Positions 11,103 through 23,453 of a DNA stretch of 64,000 nt are shown here, piece after piece. The notes beneath the pieces are model-generated. The model made no database searches. It was not told the origin of the DNA and was given only the letters and a program-made list of their open reading frames with translations. This DNA comes from Cheiracanthium punctorium (lineage: Eukaryota; Arthropoda; Arachnida; Araneae; Cheiracanthiidae): contig JAWZYV010012407.1 of NCBI GenBank assembly GCA_038373885.1, positions 276,961-340,960 on the forward strand. Direction: 5' to 3'. The position numbers were made by a program, and so were the translations under genes. Every line of letters begins with the position of its first letter. Position 1 is the stretch's first letter.

Positions 11103-13083
11103 ACTTCTTGGTAATACATTTATTTAGAACTGAAGTACAAAAATATGTTTTTTCTTTTAAAGTGATAATGTATGTATATTTTTATGGAATTTCGATTCAT
11201 TGGTTTTTTTCTCAATCAGATTTTTTTTGTATCTTTTTTTTCTCAATTACTTACTAATAAAGTAGTATACAGTCACCTTTACTTTCTTGTTTGTGTTAAA
11301 TCATTTATAAGAAGTTAAAGATCAGTAAGCTGTTAAATCTATGTTTATGGTTCAATGTTTTTTACCCCCTCTGGGTAAATTTCAAATTTTAGTCCCTGTT
11401 TTGTACTTACAAAATTCAAGAAAATAGTAGTTTTTTAATTACATCTAATTCATTTTGCATGGGCACTCCCCAGAATTTGTTTGCTTCCTGATGCAATAAA
11501 AGTATTGCAACTATGTTTCAATTTTCTTAGAAACTATAGGAAAGTAGTTTTTATAATTATCTGGTGTTTAATAATATTGAATAATGTGAATAATAAAAAA
11601 TGAGATTTATGTATACTGAGTAAGTCAAAATTTCCAGAGTTGGGTGCAAAAAGACAATTTAGAATCACATAGCCATGTGTGGATACAAATATGCTCCAGT
11701 TAATAAGAATCTTTTTAGAAAGAATTGTTGCACATTAGAACCTGCTTAAAAAGTTTTCTAAAGGAACAGAAAGAAAAACTTCATGTACAGAAAATTAATT
11801 ATTATTATTTTTTTTAAATAAACTAACTTCAGTATAAATATTCAAGAGATATTTTTTGACATTATCAAAATAATATATAAATATTATTTTGACTAACTTT
11901 TTACTAATGTAAAAAGTTTATCTTCAGAATTTTAAACTACTTTGTGCACTTAAAAAATGTAGTTATAGAATAAAATAATGCAACTACTCTAGAATCTCAT
12001 TATTAAATCTAAGAAATTCCTCTTTAGGCACCATTTAAGTCGATTTTACAGAAAAAAAAATCTGTTATAGTTCTTTATCTTGAATGTGTAAAAATCCAGT
12101 TCTCTTAAAATTTTAAAACTCCTCCAGGCACATTTTCAATAAAACAACACAAGGTTTCTAGTCCTTTTGCAGCAGAAAAAATAGGAATCCCCTCAGCGTT
12201 TTCCTCAGTTTTAATCCCTTCTTCATCCTCTGTAATATCAAATTTCATCCAGTGTAAGCACCTTCACATGGCAATACTTCATTTACTTCTAAACATTGTC
12301 CTTTACAAGCAGCAGCAGCGATAAAAAAAAAAATAATAATAATAATAATAATAATTATAATCAAAAGGACACTGTAAATTTAGAAGTGTAAGAAAACTTT
12401 TTCGGTGGGAAAGAGTTTGAAGTGAAACATTTAAATGTGATATTTTAACATTTTAAGAATAGGGGAAAAACTGGGAACCCCCCAAAAATGAACTTTTCAA
12501 ACAGGAAAACTTCTTAAGCAGGTTTTACTTTATTCAATTTATTAATTAGATTTTTTGAACAATGTTCTCTACATTGAATGATACACATATTTTAATCTCC
12601 TGTAGATAAATTAGTTTTTTTATTGCAAGGCTAGTAGATGGGAATGCCTTGCCGAGTTGTAGCCTATCCCTCCAGAAACCACTGACTGGTTATACACATA
12701 GTACTAAGTACTAAAAAACTACATTGTGATCTGCTGTATCCCACCCCCCCCCCCTTGAAAAACAACTTTATAAATTAAGGTCATTTTTAGTGAATTTATC
12801 AATAATTCTGTATTAAGGTAATTATCATTGTAGAACTAACAAAATGTGTTACCCCTTCATTACGGAACTTGTTAATAAAAACTTGACGTTGGTTCTACCT
12901 CAATATAAAACATTTAAAATATTTTAAAATTTTCATCTTAGTTTTGATTTTCAGTTTCTCTCATTTAAAATTTTCTATTTAATGTGATAAATATTTTAAT
13001 GCAGATCATTATTTATGTACTGGTTCTCTGTTGAAACTCTCACATTCATGTAAAATCATTGGTTGTCTCATACTAACTCATAG
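11103..13083 (+). other. Terminal-exon 3' UTR then intron; no further gene
   Basis: Likely 3' UTR with AATAAA motifs near 11254 and 11496. Then AT-rich intron with an (AAT)n microsatellite at about 12331-12352 and a C homopolymer near 12745. No additional exon was recognised. Confidence 0.5.
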
Positions 13084-13087
13084 TTAA

Positions 13088-13594
13088 CCCTTTAACGCGC
13101 AGTGTTCCCGCTCTGGGAACACCCATCTCAGACGTTTTGACTGTTGCCAGTTACGAAGAATAGTTGGATTTCTATAAAAATAGTTGCGGGTGACATAGCT
13201 CCACGAGAATTCTCTACTTTTTAGCACATCATTTCCCGTAAAAAATTGTCACGATTATTTTTAACAGCACTGACATCTGCTGAAAAATGGAAAAATGAGA
13301 GAACAGCTGTATAGATTGCCCCATGCTGGAAAAAGGGCAGCCATTGCCATCGCTCAACTTAACTACCAGCAAGAGGGCGGACGATCAAAATGTTCATCGC
13401 GTGCCACAGATCTAGAGACCCTTTTTTGACGCAGACTGGCTGTGCCGCACAGCCAGTCTGCATCAAAAAAGGGTCTCTAGATCTGTGGCACGCGATGAAC
13501 GTTTCGATCGTCCACCCTCTTGCTGGTAGTTAAGTTGAGCGATGGCAACGGCTGCCCTTTTTCCAGCATTGGGAAAGGGTTGCGCCTCAAAGGG
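13088..13594. mobile_element. TTAA-flanked piggyBac-type foldback MITE, family B copy 1
   Basis: TTAA stands directly outside both ends (13084-13087 and 13595-13598). The ends are CCCTTTAACGCGC and the complement of CCCTTTGAGGCGC. The inner part is a large foldback meeting near 13454, with arms of roughly 140 bp that contain GATCTAGAGACCC and GCACAGCCAGTCTG. A GTGTTCCCGCTCTGGGAACAC palindrome lies near the left end. Copies 2 and 3 are at 36898-37329 and 47780-48292. Confidence 0.9.
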
Positions 13595-14210
13595 TTAACA
13601 AAGGTAGAAGCTATTTTAGAAGGTCATTGCTCTTTCTTCTCCGGTTTTGATGAAATATAACTATGCAAATATCTTCTTATGTCATAACATGTCAGTATAT
13701 TAAATGTGTGTGTTTTTTCTACATTTCTGGCAAAAATGCCAACTGATATTTCTTGTGTACAGAAGAATAAATTATTTTCATCCTTTGCCTATAGTGCTGG
13801 ATCTAGGGAGGATAATCCAGGGTCCTTGCCTCCAATCGCTACTAAGGGCTAGGAAATTCGAATGTAAGAAACTTAGACATAAATGTGGGCAGCAGTTTTT
13901 AAAATTTTTGTCGCACCTCAGAATCCTTTCCCCGGCTTTCACTTCAAATGTATGAAGCTTAAAGGGATGAAGGTGGCATTTTATGTTTTTTGCCCCATCT
14001 GGGAAAAATCCAAGATCTAGCGCTGATTGTGTAAAATGTTTTTTACTAAAAGTATACCATTTTTTAATGCATCTTACAGTGATGTTTTCTGCAACATAAA
14101 CAATGGAAACTTTAGAAAAAGTATCTGTATACATGAACGCATGTGCCATGCCATGAAGTAAAAGTAGTTTGTGCAATTAATACATAATTAATTCAAATAC
14201 ATTTTCTAAT

Positions 14211-14527
14211 AATAAAAACATATAAAACATTATTTAATACGGCGGATTAATTAGTTAAAAATTTTTATTTGGGAATACCTTATTCCCCCGTACATATATA
14301 TTTCGGTTACACACATAATCATCATCAGTCGTTTCTGGATCTCACACTAATGGCAGCTTCCATTCATGTGATTCAATGTCATTCATCGAACTTTCAAGAA
14401 GAAGAACGAAGAGATAAAAACGGAAGCCGCCATTAGTGTGAGATCCAGAAACGACTGATGATGGTTATGTGTGTAACCGAAATATATATGTACGGGGGAA
14501 TAAGGTATTCCCAAATAAAAAATTTTA
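14211..14527. mobile_element. Foldback retroposon-like insertion with 12-bp target duplication, copy 1
   Basis: The exact 12-bp duplication ACATTTTCTAAT flanks it (14199-14210, 14528-14539). Inside, a left leader with AATACGGCGGATTAATT is followed by two long inverted arms. Each arm carries CTGATGAT, a GGTTA/TAACC stem and GAAA. The same leader and arms occur at 56384-56607. The long duplication and inverted arms suggest target-primed insertion, as in Penelope-like elements, rather than a cut-and-paste MITE. Confidence 0.8.
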
Positions 14528-14702
14528 ACATTTTCTAATGTTGTTAAATATCATTTGATTGTAATTACATGTCATTACAATTTTTATTGCTAATCATAAT
14601 TTACTATCTACTTATCTATATATACAAATTTCATGTTATTTGGATTATTTACATGTATACAATTATTATTTGATTTTACTTCAGATTGTTTTTCGTTTAT
14701 AG

Positions 14703-14926
14703 AAATTCAAAAGGGAATAACTACAATGAACCAAGCATCATTAATCATAGGAAAATTCCAGTGCCATTTGTGCAAGAAAATGCTTTCCAGTAAGCAGAGA
14801 TTAAAAATGCATATTCAAGGACATACAGGTGTTAGAGAACTTTACAAATGTTCTCATTGTGGACGAGAGTTCACTTGGAAAGATAGTTTAAGGGAACATA
14901 TTAAAATAAAACACTTATTGTCATAA
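14703..14926 (+). CDS. Alternative terminal exon 2, two C2H2 zinc fingers
   Basis: Two acceptors are possible and both are phase 1 and in frame. TTATAG gives a start at 14703; the better TTTACTTCAG gives a start at 14685 and adds six residues (DCFSFI). Finger 1 is C-HL-C, LSSKQRL, H-x3-H; finger 2 is C-SH-C, FTWKDSL, H-x4-H. Predicted contacts are S,Q,R,M and W,D,S,E, unlike those of the other four exons. Only three residues follow the last His before TAA. It lies between a foldback element and a long intron. Alternative C-terminus of the same BTB-zinc-finger gene is the best reading. Confidence 0.9.
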
Positions 14927-17900
14927 ATGAGTTCATAATGCAGTCAAGCTCATCTGTAGTAAACAAGATGGAAATTTTTGTCATACTCCACCCATGCAGC
15001 AATAGTGTCATAGCTCAAAAGTGTCATTTTTTTTTTTTGTGTTACTACCACTGTTGAATCAAGAAAAAAATATCAATGAGTCATGTAAATTATCTTAACT
15101 AAAGAGACTGAAGCTTCTAAATGATGGATGACATTTGAAGTATGCAGTAAAATACAAATCCTATATCACTTGGGAACAGCTGTATGCATTTTCTGCAAAA
15201 ACCACTTTCTTTTAGCTATTGCACTATTGCTGCAAGGGTAGAATGTCTGGAATTTGTTACATCCAATCTTATCAACCTAAAGTTAGGTTGTGCTGTTCAG
15301 TGTTTTTCAAACTATGGTCTTTAGGATTTTGCACATGTGTTCATAGATTTTCAGGAAAATAAATCAATTATTTTATACAGTTGTGTATAAGTAGCTGAAA
15401 TTCTAAAAGTCTTAGCTTAGAAAAGATTTTTTTTTTTTTTTTTTTTCTGAATTCCCAAAACAAAATATTAAAATTGATATGATGTATGTGTTGATTTTGG
15501 ACTTAAGTTCGATATTAGTTGAAAATATGTTAGTGTATTGGAGATAAGGAATAAATAATTAAAAACTACAAAATCATTAATGTATATAGTAGTTACTTTT
15601 ATGCTCAATAATTTAACCAGAAGTTTTAAAATCCTCTTGTATATTAGTAGCACTTGAAAGTAATGTTTTATTATTATTATTTTTTTTGTATATCAATATT
15701 CAATTTGGTGAAATGACTGAATGCAGTAATAAACGCTTGGCATTATTGTGAGATTTGTAATGTAGGTGTTAGTTAAACAGGCCCAGACTGGCTGGCAGTT
15801 GCCAAGGGGGCCCCGAAGTGGCCTAGTAAGGGGCCGGTTCAATCAGTGGAGGGTCCCCAAAAGAACCAGTCTTTGCCTGAGGTTAACAGAGGACTTTCTC
15901 AAAATTTAACTTAAGGAGGGGCTAGAAGTCATAGACATTCTTTTCACATATCTCCTTCTTATCTCAAAAAGAAGAAAAAAAAATTCCATATATAAAAGCT
16001 TCAGATTAGCGGATTCCACCTCACCAGTGGCAACTGTGGAATTATTCCTGGCGACGATAAAATGGTCTGTCTATCACCAAATTGTTAAATTGCAAGATTG
16101 ACCCTTTTGTAAGCTAGAGTAGGGATGAGTATTGAACCTAAAACAGAACATTCCCAAATTGACGATGTGCATCGCAGAACAAACATCTCTGTTGCAGAAA
16201 ATTTTATGTGGAGGAAAAAGGAAGGGGGGGGGGATGAACAGGGAAGCAGTTCAAACAAAATTTGCATTTGTTGTTAGAGGAGTACCGAATATTATATACT
16301 TAACAATATCAGAGTGGCCTCTAAACTTTGTGAAGTCACTAGCCAGGATTTTTAAAAATCTGAATCTTTACCATATATATATATGTAATAATAAAATTGC
16401 TCATTTAATTTAATTTAATTTAAATTTGTCTTGAAAACTGCCTTTAATCTCCATGAAACGGAATGCTTTCCCTGTGAAGTTTGTTTCTCTGTTAGACATG
16501 TATTACTTTTAGAGATGATTTTTGTACTCACTTAAGAAAGAAGAATACAGTTGCATCTTGCAGTTTTTCAGTTAGTGTCGGCATCTGTCCTGCAGAGATC
16601 CAGACTCAGGCTAAAATCCTTAATCCACAAATAAATGACATCATTATGAAGAACCAATTATCTGTCTTGATCCTCCTCTTGCTCCCTAGTGACAGGTTTA
16701 GGAACTAGGGGGTATGTATAGAAAAATACGTCAGCACAGGTAGAAAACACGCCAGCCTGTGCCAGTCACCAGTCCTTCTCCAACAAAGTTAGAAATAATA
16801 AAGATCCAGATTAACCTCAAAACAGCTGTCAACTGCACCTACTTCAGAGAGCAGCAAATTCATTACACATATATATATTTGTTAAAATGTAACATTAACA
16901 AATACCTAAAAATCATTTTCAGGACATTTTGAAATTTGCCCTCCAAAGAGAGTGGGCGACCACTCTTCTCTTTTTTTTTTTTCAACGTATCTTTCTTGAA
17001 TGAAAAAACAGTTATCGATGTAATTCTTGCATTAAAAGTAACAAATATGAATTTATTGTTTAGCTCTGCCATAGAAACTAAAAATGTATGTGTTTGAATT
17101 TAATGTGAAAAAATGACATTACTTTCTAGTATACTTAATTTATATATGTGCATTGTATAATCATAGTATGTAAAAACAATTGTGTCTTGTAACATATAGC
17201 AAAAGAATGTGGTTATAGAAATATTACCTCTTCTCTCCTCTCAAATATTTCACCTTTCAAAATTCTGGTTAATCTTATGTGCCTTAAGTATTATTCAAAC
17301 TTGTTACTTACCATTGCTTTTATTATTTTTTAGAGTTTTGTTAGCATTTTTTAAAACAGATAATCAATCTCAGATTACTTCTAGTCATTATTTTTTATAC
17401 CCTGTCTTCTAGCAAAAAAGAAAAAAAAAAAAAAAGAACTTATCTCCCCCCCCTTTTTTTTTGTTTAAGAAAAAATACTTGTTTATTCATTTTTTAAAGT
17501 TACTGTCACCTCAGTTTCAAGTAACATGTTAACAAACATTTTGAAAACATGAAAGGCCTAGCAAACTGAAATTTCTGAAAACTGAAATTTGGAAGTAGCA
17601 GAGCCGGGTGTAGTGTGCAGTTCACATATAAACACTGTACTGTATTGTTTCAAACAGAAAACAGTTCTTAAAAGTAATATTTTCTCCTTCAAAATACGAG
17701 AAAATATTATCTAGCTATATTTACTATACTTTTGTTAACATGTTGAAATTTATTGACTGTTGAAATTTTTTAACTGAAACTTCACAACCTGATAGAAACT
17801 GCTGTATATGATGCAACACAGATTTTATTGGTAAATCATTATCAGAGAAAAGAAATGCTCACTGTTTAGGGAATTCCGTTAACTCAAGTGTTTTTCAGTT

Positions 17901-17985
17901 TTTTTTTTTTTGTTTTTGTTTTTGATTTATAAGTATAGATTTACTTTTTCTTATATAAGGTAATGCACTGCATTGTTTTGCATTA
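14927..17985 (+). other. 3' UTR and intron; fragmentary repeats only
   Basis: Several AATAAA motifs follow the exon (15358, 15731). A GC-richer patch at 15779-15890 begins CAGGCCCAGACTGGCTGG like a hAT end but has no matching partner. No exon recognised. Confidence 0.5.
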
Positions 17986-18346
17986 TAGAGATGAGGCGGG
18001 TCATTCCGAGCCCGGGTCCAAACCAGGCTCCGGCTCTGTAATTCATGATTGTGCTTCTTTCAGACAGGCTCGAGTTTTTGAGAAATTTCTCTTTTATTGA
18101 ACACACTCCTTGTAAACTGATTTTAAAAAGGGATTCATATGAGAAATAAAGGTACTTCTAAAAAAAATAAATAAATAAATTTGTGCAATCAGCAAAATTT
18201 ATGATTTTCTATCAATGAAGTAATTGAACTTTATTTATCTATTAGGTGAAATTTTGGGCTTGGGCTCCAAATTAAATAAGATCGATCAGGCTCAAATAAA
18301 AGTTCTTGGGCTTGGGCTATAAAAAATGAGCACAAATTCATCTCTA
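17986..18346. mobile_element. hAT MITE rich in GCCCGAGC, copy 2
   Basis: The ends are TAGAGATGAG and CATCTCTA with an exact 8-bp duplication TTGCATTA (17978-17985, 18347-18354). Internal blocks such as GAGCCCGGGTCC and GGGCTTGGGCT match the copy at 6314-6839. It is shorter and more diverged. Confidence 0.9.
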
Positions 18347-18354
18347 TTGCATTA

Positions 18355-20522
18355 TTGGAAATTATGAATGCAGTGTTGCAAAATGTAGGGAAAATCGGGG
18401 GAAAGAAAATTATTATAATTGGCAATTTTCTGAATCTGAATTTGTTGCGGATGGACTCCTTTATGCTTTGTTAATTAAGTAAGTATGCTAATATATTACA
18501 TATCCCCTCCCCCTATGGAATTTTTAGTTCTTCATCAAGGAGTTGATCTTAAATATTCAGTCACCTATATAATTATGTTTCTCTGATGTTTAATTAATTT
18601 CATTATGTAATAATAAATGGTAAATGTGAAAAAAAATGTTGGTGTGTAGATAACATGTTCTTTCTCTGTGTTTGGTTGTGGCTTAGTTTTTGCATATCCT
18701 TAAAAGAATTTATGAATCCAAGTAAATGGAAAATTAAGTGACATATGAAAGCATTATTCAAGTGAAGTTTATTTATACAAAGATAGACACTTCCTACTAT
18801 GACTGATAAATGTATGATGAAATAAACTAATCCAAATTATGCAAATTGAACACATGCTGAAAAAATAAATGAAGTTAATAAATGTTACATTGATAAATTT
18901 TTATTAATTACTTCTTTAGTGTTTTAAATCATTAAAATGTGTATTATTTATAAATATTGTTCTTTATATTTATTGTATGTAGTATACTATGAAATATTCT
19001 TTTAAATCTAAATGTAATTTTTATAATGGGTTGGTTTGTCTGGTGAAATACTTTTGTTTTAATGTGCTTAAAAATCTTCAAAATTTATTTTTCAGTGTTA
19101 CACCTCTTGCTGTTGGGTACGATAGTTTAAATAAGTGTAGCATAAAAAACTGATTGAAAAATTTCTCATCAGTTAAGCTATAACAAGCTTTTTAGCAAGG
19201 CCAATATGTTTCATGCTAAATTCTTTGTATCTCACAAGTGCTTATGTTATTTAAATGAAAATATTTTATTTTGATGTTCTTCATTTGCTTGCTTCGCAGC
19301 CTTCTAGATTTGTCAATGACACTAGATGACTTGTGAATATGTATAAGAAAGTTGTATTTTTTATTTTTTTTTCATTATTCCAAAGATGTGACAGTTTTGA
19401 AAGAATGTGTTCATTTTATTCAGTGTTTTATTTTAACATTTTTGTTTTATGGTGCAGTGAAATAATTCAATTTCTTCATGTATCTTTTCTTTTATGTTTT
19501 TATTGATCTATTATTAAATTGAATAAATTTAAATCTGCATTTTAACTTTTCTTACTGACAATAAATAAATACACATATTTCTTTCTTATTTTAGTAGGTG
19601 CAATGCATCAAATTGATATCACTACTGACCAACTGCTGTTGGAATTACTTTTAACTATTCTACAAAATCATACTTTGTCTGATATTGTAAAAATTTATTT
19701 AATCCTCTATATCACAATTCAGATTTTAAAAATTGTTTGTTTTGTAACATGCAAAATATTATAAACATAATGATATTTGATTTGTGTTCAGTTGATCAAC
19801 GCAAGCTTTTTATAGATAAATCCTAAAATGTGTGAAACATTTAGATATTTCTTTCTGAGAGGGAGGGATAGAATGGAACTCTTACTACAAAAACACACTT
19901 TTTGCATATAGAACTAAACATAGAGGTACAAAATTTGCTGAGTTTTCATTTAAATCTCAACTTATAATTTAATTTTCATGTGTTCACATTTTTTTTTTTT
20001 GGGGGGGGGGTGTATTCAAATAGTTTGAAGTGTTTTTAAAGGTGTATGATTTATGACATAGTTTCAACTATTAAGGAGAAGAGTCTAGTAATCATTGCCA
20101 ACATACTACTGAAAAGCAGATGCTTCCAGAGTCCATTAAAATAAATCTCATTTGCTGTACGATAGTATACCTTCATATTTTTATCTAAACCAAAATGTTA
20201 TCAGGCTTCTTTGCCTTCAGAAGGTTAAATAGTGCTATTTTTTTTTTCCATTTTTGAAACTTTTAACTACTCTTGAAAACTAAGTAAAACAGTACTATGC
20301 CTGGTAATTTGAATGTGTGTTTAGTAAAACAATTTTTCCCTGCAAATTTAGCCTTTATATTAAATGGATTTGATTCTTTTTTTAAAAACTTAAGATACCA
20401 ATGGATCAGCCATATCAAAAAACACTTATCACAACTTTTCAAGAATCTTCTTTTTTTTTTTTTTTTTAAACTACTGGTACTTAGTCTTTAAAGTGTGTTG
20501 TATTCTTATTTTGTTATATATA
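18355..20522 (+). other. Intronic stretch, nothing recognised
   Basis: AT-rich with homopolymers (T then G run at 19991-20010). A splice-acceptor-like TTATTTTAG at 19587-19595 is not followed by a coding frame. Confidence 0.5.
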
Positions 20523-20782
20523 CAGAAAGTTTCATAAATTTTGGTAAAAAAATTAAGCATGATAGAACACATCTAAGAACAATTTTTGTCCTAAAAAACA
20601 TTTTCGTAATGCAAGTTGGAATTCAAGCAACTTAATAAATTTTGATTTATTTTTAACAGAATAATAGAAAAATCTGAGAATCATTCTTCTTGCATTTGAT
20701 GATGCTTTATATAACAAAAATTGTTCTTTAGATATGCCCTATTCTCCCTTATATTTTTTACCAAGAGTTATGAAACACCCTA
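20523..20782. mobile_element. MITE with GTTTCATAA ends
   Basis: The left CAGAAAGTTTCATAAATTTTGG mirrors the right end, complement of AGGGTGTTTCATAACTCTTGG. TA-rich flanks are compatible with TA targeting. A second inner pair (AGAACACATCTAAGAACAA and its counterpart near 20725) supports a foldback about 260 bp long. Confidence 0.65.
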
Positions 20783-20959
20783 TATATAATTATAGAAAAT
20801 ATAAACTATGGACTTAAAATAATGCACTTAGAAAAACAATAATTAGATAAGAAAAGAGCAAGTACCGAGCAGGAGATTATTACTTCTATGTACGAAGTAA
20901 AAGGAAGTAATGTGATCATGAAAAATTTTGGTATCCAAATTTTGACAAAAAAATCGATT

Positions 20960-22130
20960 TTGAGTACTTCTAAATTTACTTTTAAGATTTTTTATGAGAT
21001 CTCATCATACGCATGTATGTAAATATATATCCACTTTGTGTGTGTTTTTTTCATATAAATCCATTTTGACCAGTTTTTCCCTGACGTCTGTACATACCTA
21101 GGTATGTAATTCTTGTATCTCAATAACTATTAGTTGTAGTATGTTGCAATTTATAATTAGGATTGTTGTAACATCTAGTTGTGTACCTCCCTTTTCGGTT
21201 CCAATCGACTCGATAATTTATTTACATGGCCACCCAAAACATTTTCCACTCGTTATGTTCTATAAGCAGAAATTCACTAAACCATATTTTAGAGATATTA
21301 AATTATTTCAAGAGAATCAAAAGTTATATATGTTGTTAAGGACTACAAAATGAATTCCTCCATTGAAAAACGTGTCTTTCATTCATAGTTCTACAGGAAC
21401 ACTCAAAATGATCCCAACACATTGCAATCAGTGGCAGTTTTAGAGACATTCATCCATTTCAAGCACAATACCATCCTACCATGTAGTTAGATAATGGTCC
21501 GATGACGGCCATGTGCCTCCCTCAAAAATTGTGCCAAAAGTCACCAAGTTCGGTGACTTTTGGTGACATACATATGCATGTAACTCACATATCTCAAAAA
21601 TTATTAGTCGTATATTGGTGAAATTTTATATATAAGATTGTTGTAACATCTAGTGTTGCACCTGTATTTTTGGTTCTAATCTACTCTAGAATTCTTTACA
21701 GAACCATCCAAAAGAATTTCAATACATTAATGTCTGTGGACATCTTCAATATATTATGCCTGTAGTCAGTCATTGTTTCGTCCACACCATTTGTCATCGA
21801 CCTTGGTGAGTTTTGCCAAAATATTGCCAAATTTAATACCAAAAATAATTACATATTTTGCATAACGCAAAACTTTTAACTGTAGAATGTTGAAATTTTG
21901 TACTTAGAACTATTGTAACATCTAACTGTGCAACTCTTTTTTGATTGCAATCACCTGAGTAACTTATTTACAGGATCACCCAAAACATTTTAAATACATT
22001 AAGGTGTATAGATACCTTCAATTCATTAAGTTTGTATTGAATCACTATTTCAGCTATGACCAAAACTCGCTAACTATCTCAAGCCTGTCATCGTTTGGCA
22101 GAATATCGCCCAATAAAGTCCCCTAAACTA
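20960..22130. repeat. Three diverged long tandem units
   Basis: The block ATTGTTGTAACATCTAGTT followed by a CAATCGACTCGA/CAATCACCTGAG-like block and ACATGGCCACCCAAAACATTTT-like text occurs near 21160, 21640 and 21910. Units are of unequal length. The family resembles satellite-derived repeats; no coding potential. Confidence 0.6.
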
Positions 22131-22640
22131 ACCTTTCAAATTGAACGCAGCTTACCAATATTTCAAATATTTGGCTAGAAATCACTAAACCTTCGTATTA
22201 TTGCAGTATTTTATCTCTTTCAAATAAAATAAGTGTAGATGAAGTGCACCAGAAATATTTATGATTTAATAGGCGTACAAATAAGTCGTGTGGTGTCCAC
22301 ATCAGATTTCTTTAATAATAGTAACCACTGCCAGGTGCTAAATTAATAATACTAGCTATCATAACATAAAAAATAGTAAAAGTGACATTATATATATAGT
22401 GTTAAAAAATTATTCGACTGGCTAAATAAATCATTTTTCATGTTGCTTTTGACACTACCTCTTTTTCTTTAAAAAAATTCACCTTATGTAATCAAAATTT
22501 CATTAAATGTAAAGAGTGGTGTAAGCGACAGAGTATATTATAAAATTATGTTATAATTTGAAAATGCTTATATTTTTTTTTCAACATTTTATTACATTTC
22601 TCAAGATATATTATTCATTAAAACTTTTTATTGTTTTTAG

Positions 22641-22861
22641 GTACATGGGACATTGAGAATATCGAAACATCCTCCTCTAATATTACAGATTTACAGTGTC
22701 ACATATGTGGTAAAATACTCTCCAGAAAACAAACTTTGAACATACACATGCAAACACATTCAGATTGCCGAAGTGTTTATAACTGTGAACTTTGCCCTTC
22801 TTCATTCAAATGGAAAGAAAACTTAACTAGGCATATTAGGATAAAACATGGATTGTTTTGA
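22641..22861 (+). CDS. Alternative terminal exon 3, two C2H2 zinc fingers
   Basis: The acceptor TTGTTTTTAG ends at 22640. The exon opens in phase 1 (Gly if the upstream exon ends in G). About 19 residues rich in Ser, Asn and Ile precede finger 1 (C-HI-C, LSRKQTL, H-x3-H). Finger 2 is C-EL-C, FKWKENL, H-x4-H. Predicted contacts are R,Q,T,I and W,E,N,R. Finger 1 is closest to that of exon 1 (LSRMQTL), suggesting origin by exon duplication. Two residues after the last His lead to TGA. The mariner-type element at 22948 sits only 87 bases past the stop, so its 3' UTR probably runs into transposon sequence. Confidence 0.9.
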
Positions 22862-23081
22862 TTATTTTCAGTAAATTTAGAATCCTAAGCTGTTGCCCTT
22901 AAAAATATCAGGTAATCATCTAGAAAGTCTAAATACATGTTCGCATACAGGATGGGTCTGAAAAAAGTGGTCAAAACTTTATGGGGTGATAGAACATATC
23001 TACATGAGCTAATTTCGTCAGAGGGAGTATGGGTCGAATGCAACTGCCAGCTGCTAGGTGGTGTTGAACATGGAAACTTAA

Positions 23082-23367
23082 CCGTTTGACTGCTATCCAT
23101 CGAAATCCTCATACACCCTCCAATAAAAGTATTCGAGCAAGAGAGAAATTTCCTATTTTAGATTTGCGAAAAATAATTGAGTTTTTGAAAAACGCATAAC
23201 TTAATAGAAATATGGAATGTCCTATTTATGCATAGCCTAACTCATATTCTGTGATAAATAATTTTTAATATACGAAACCAATGTAGGAAATTTCTCTCTT
23301 GCTTGAATGCTTCTTTTAAAGGGTGTACATTCCAAAAGCGCAATAGCGCTGCATAGCAGTCAAACGG
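23082..23367. mobile_element. TTAA-flanked piggyBac-type MITE, family C
   Basis: The ends are CCGTTTGACTGCTAT and the complement of the right end ATAGCAGTCAAACGG. TTAA flanks at 23078-23081 and 23368-23371. Internal arms (GAGCAAGAGAGAAATTTCC near 23137 and its complement near 23288) also pair. It is nested in the mariner-type element. Confidence 0.88.
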
Positions 23368-23453
23368 TTAAACCCCAAAAGGTGGCATTATAAATGGTAT
23401 GAAAGGGTCGGTCCTCACATCGAAAGGCATTTTCTTTTGTGGATCACCAAGAG

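Noticed and set aside
13454..13560. Host inverted repeat or replication origin
   Set aside because: Explained by the foldback structure of the TTAA-flanked MITE, with two more copies in the window.
13778..14176. 132-codon minus-strand open frame between zinc-finger exons 1 and 2
   Set aside because: No family resemblance, no splice logic, and an overlapping plus-strand frame of similar quality.
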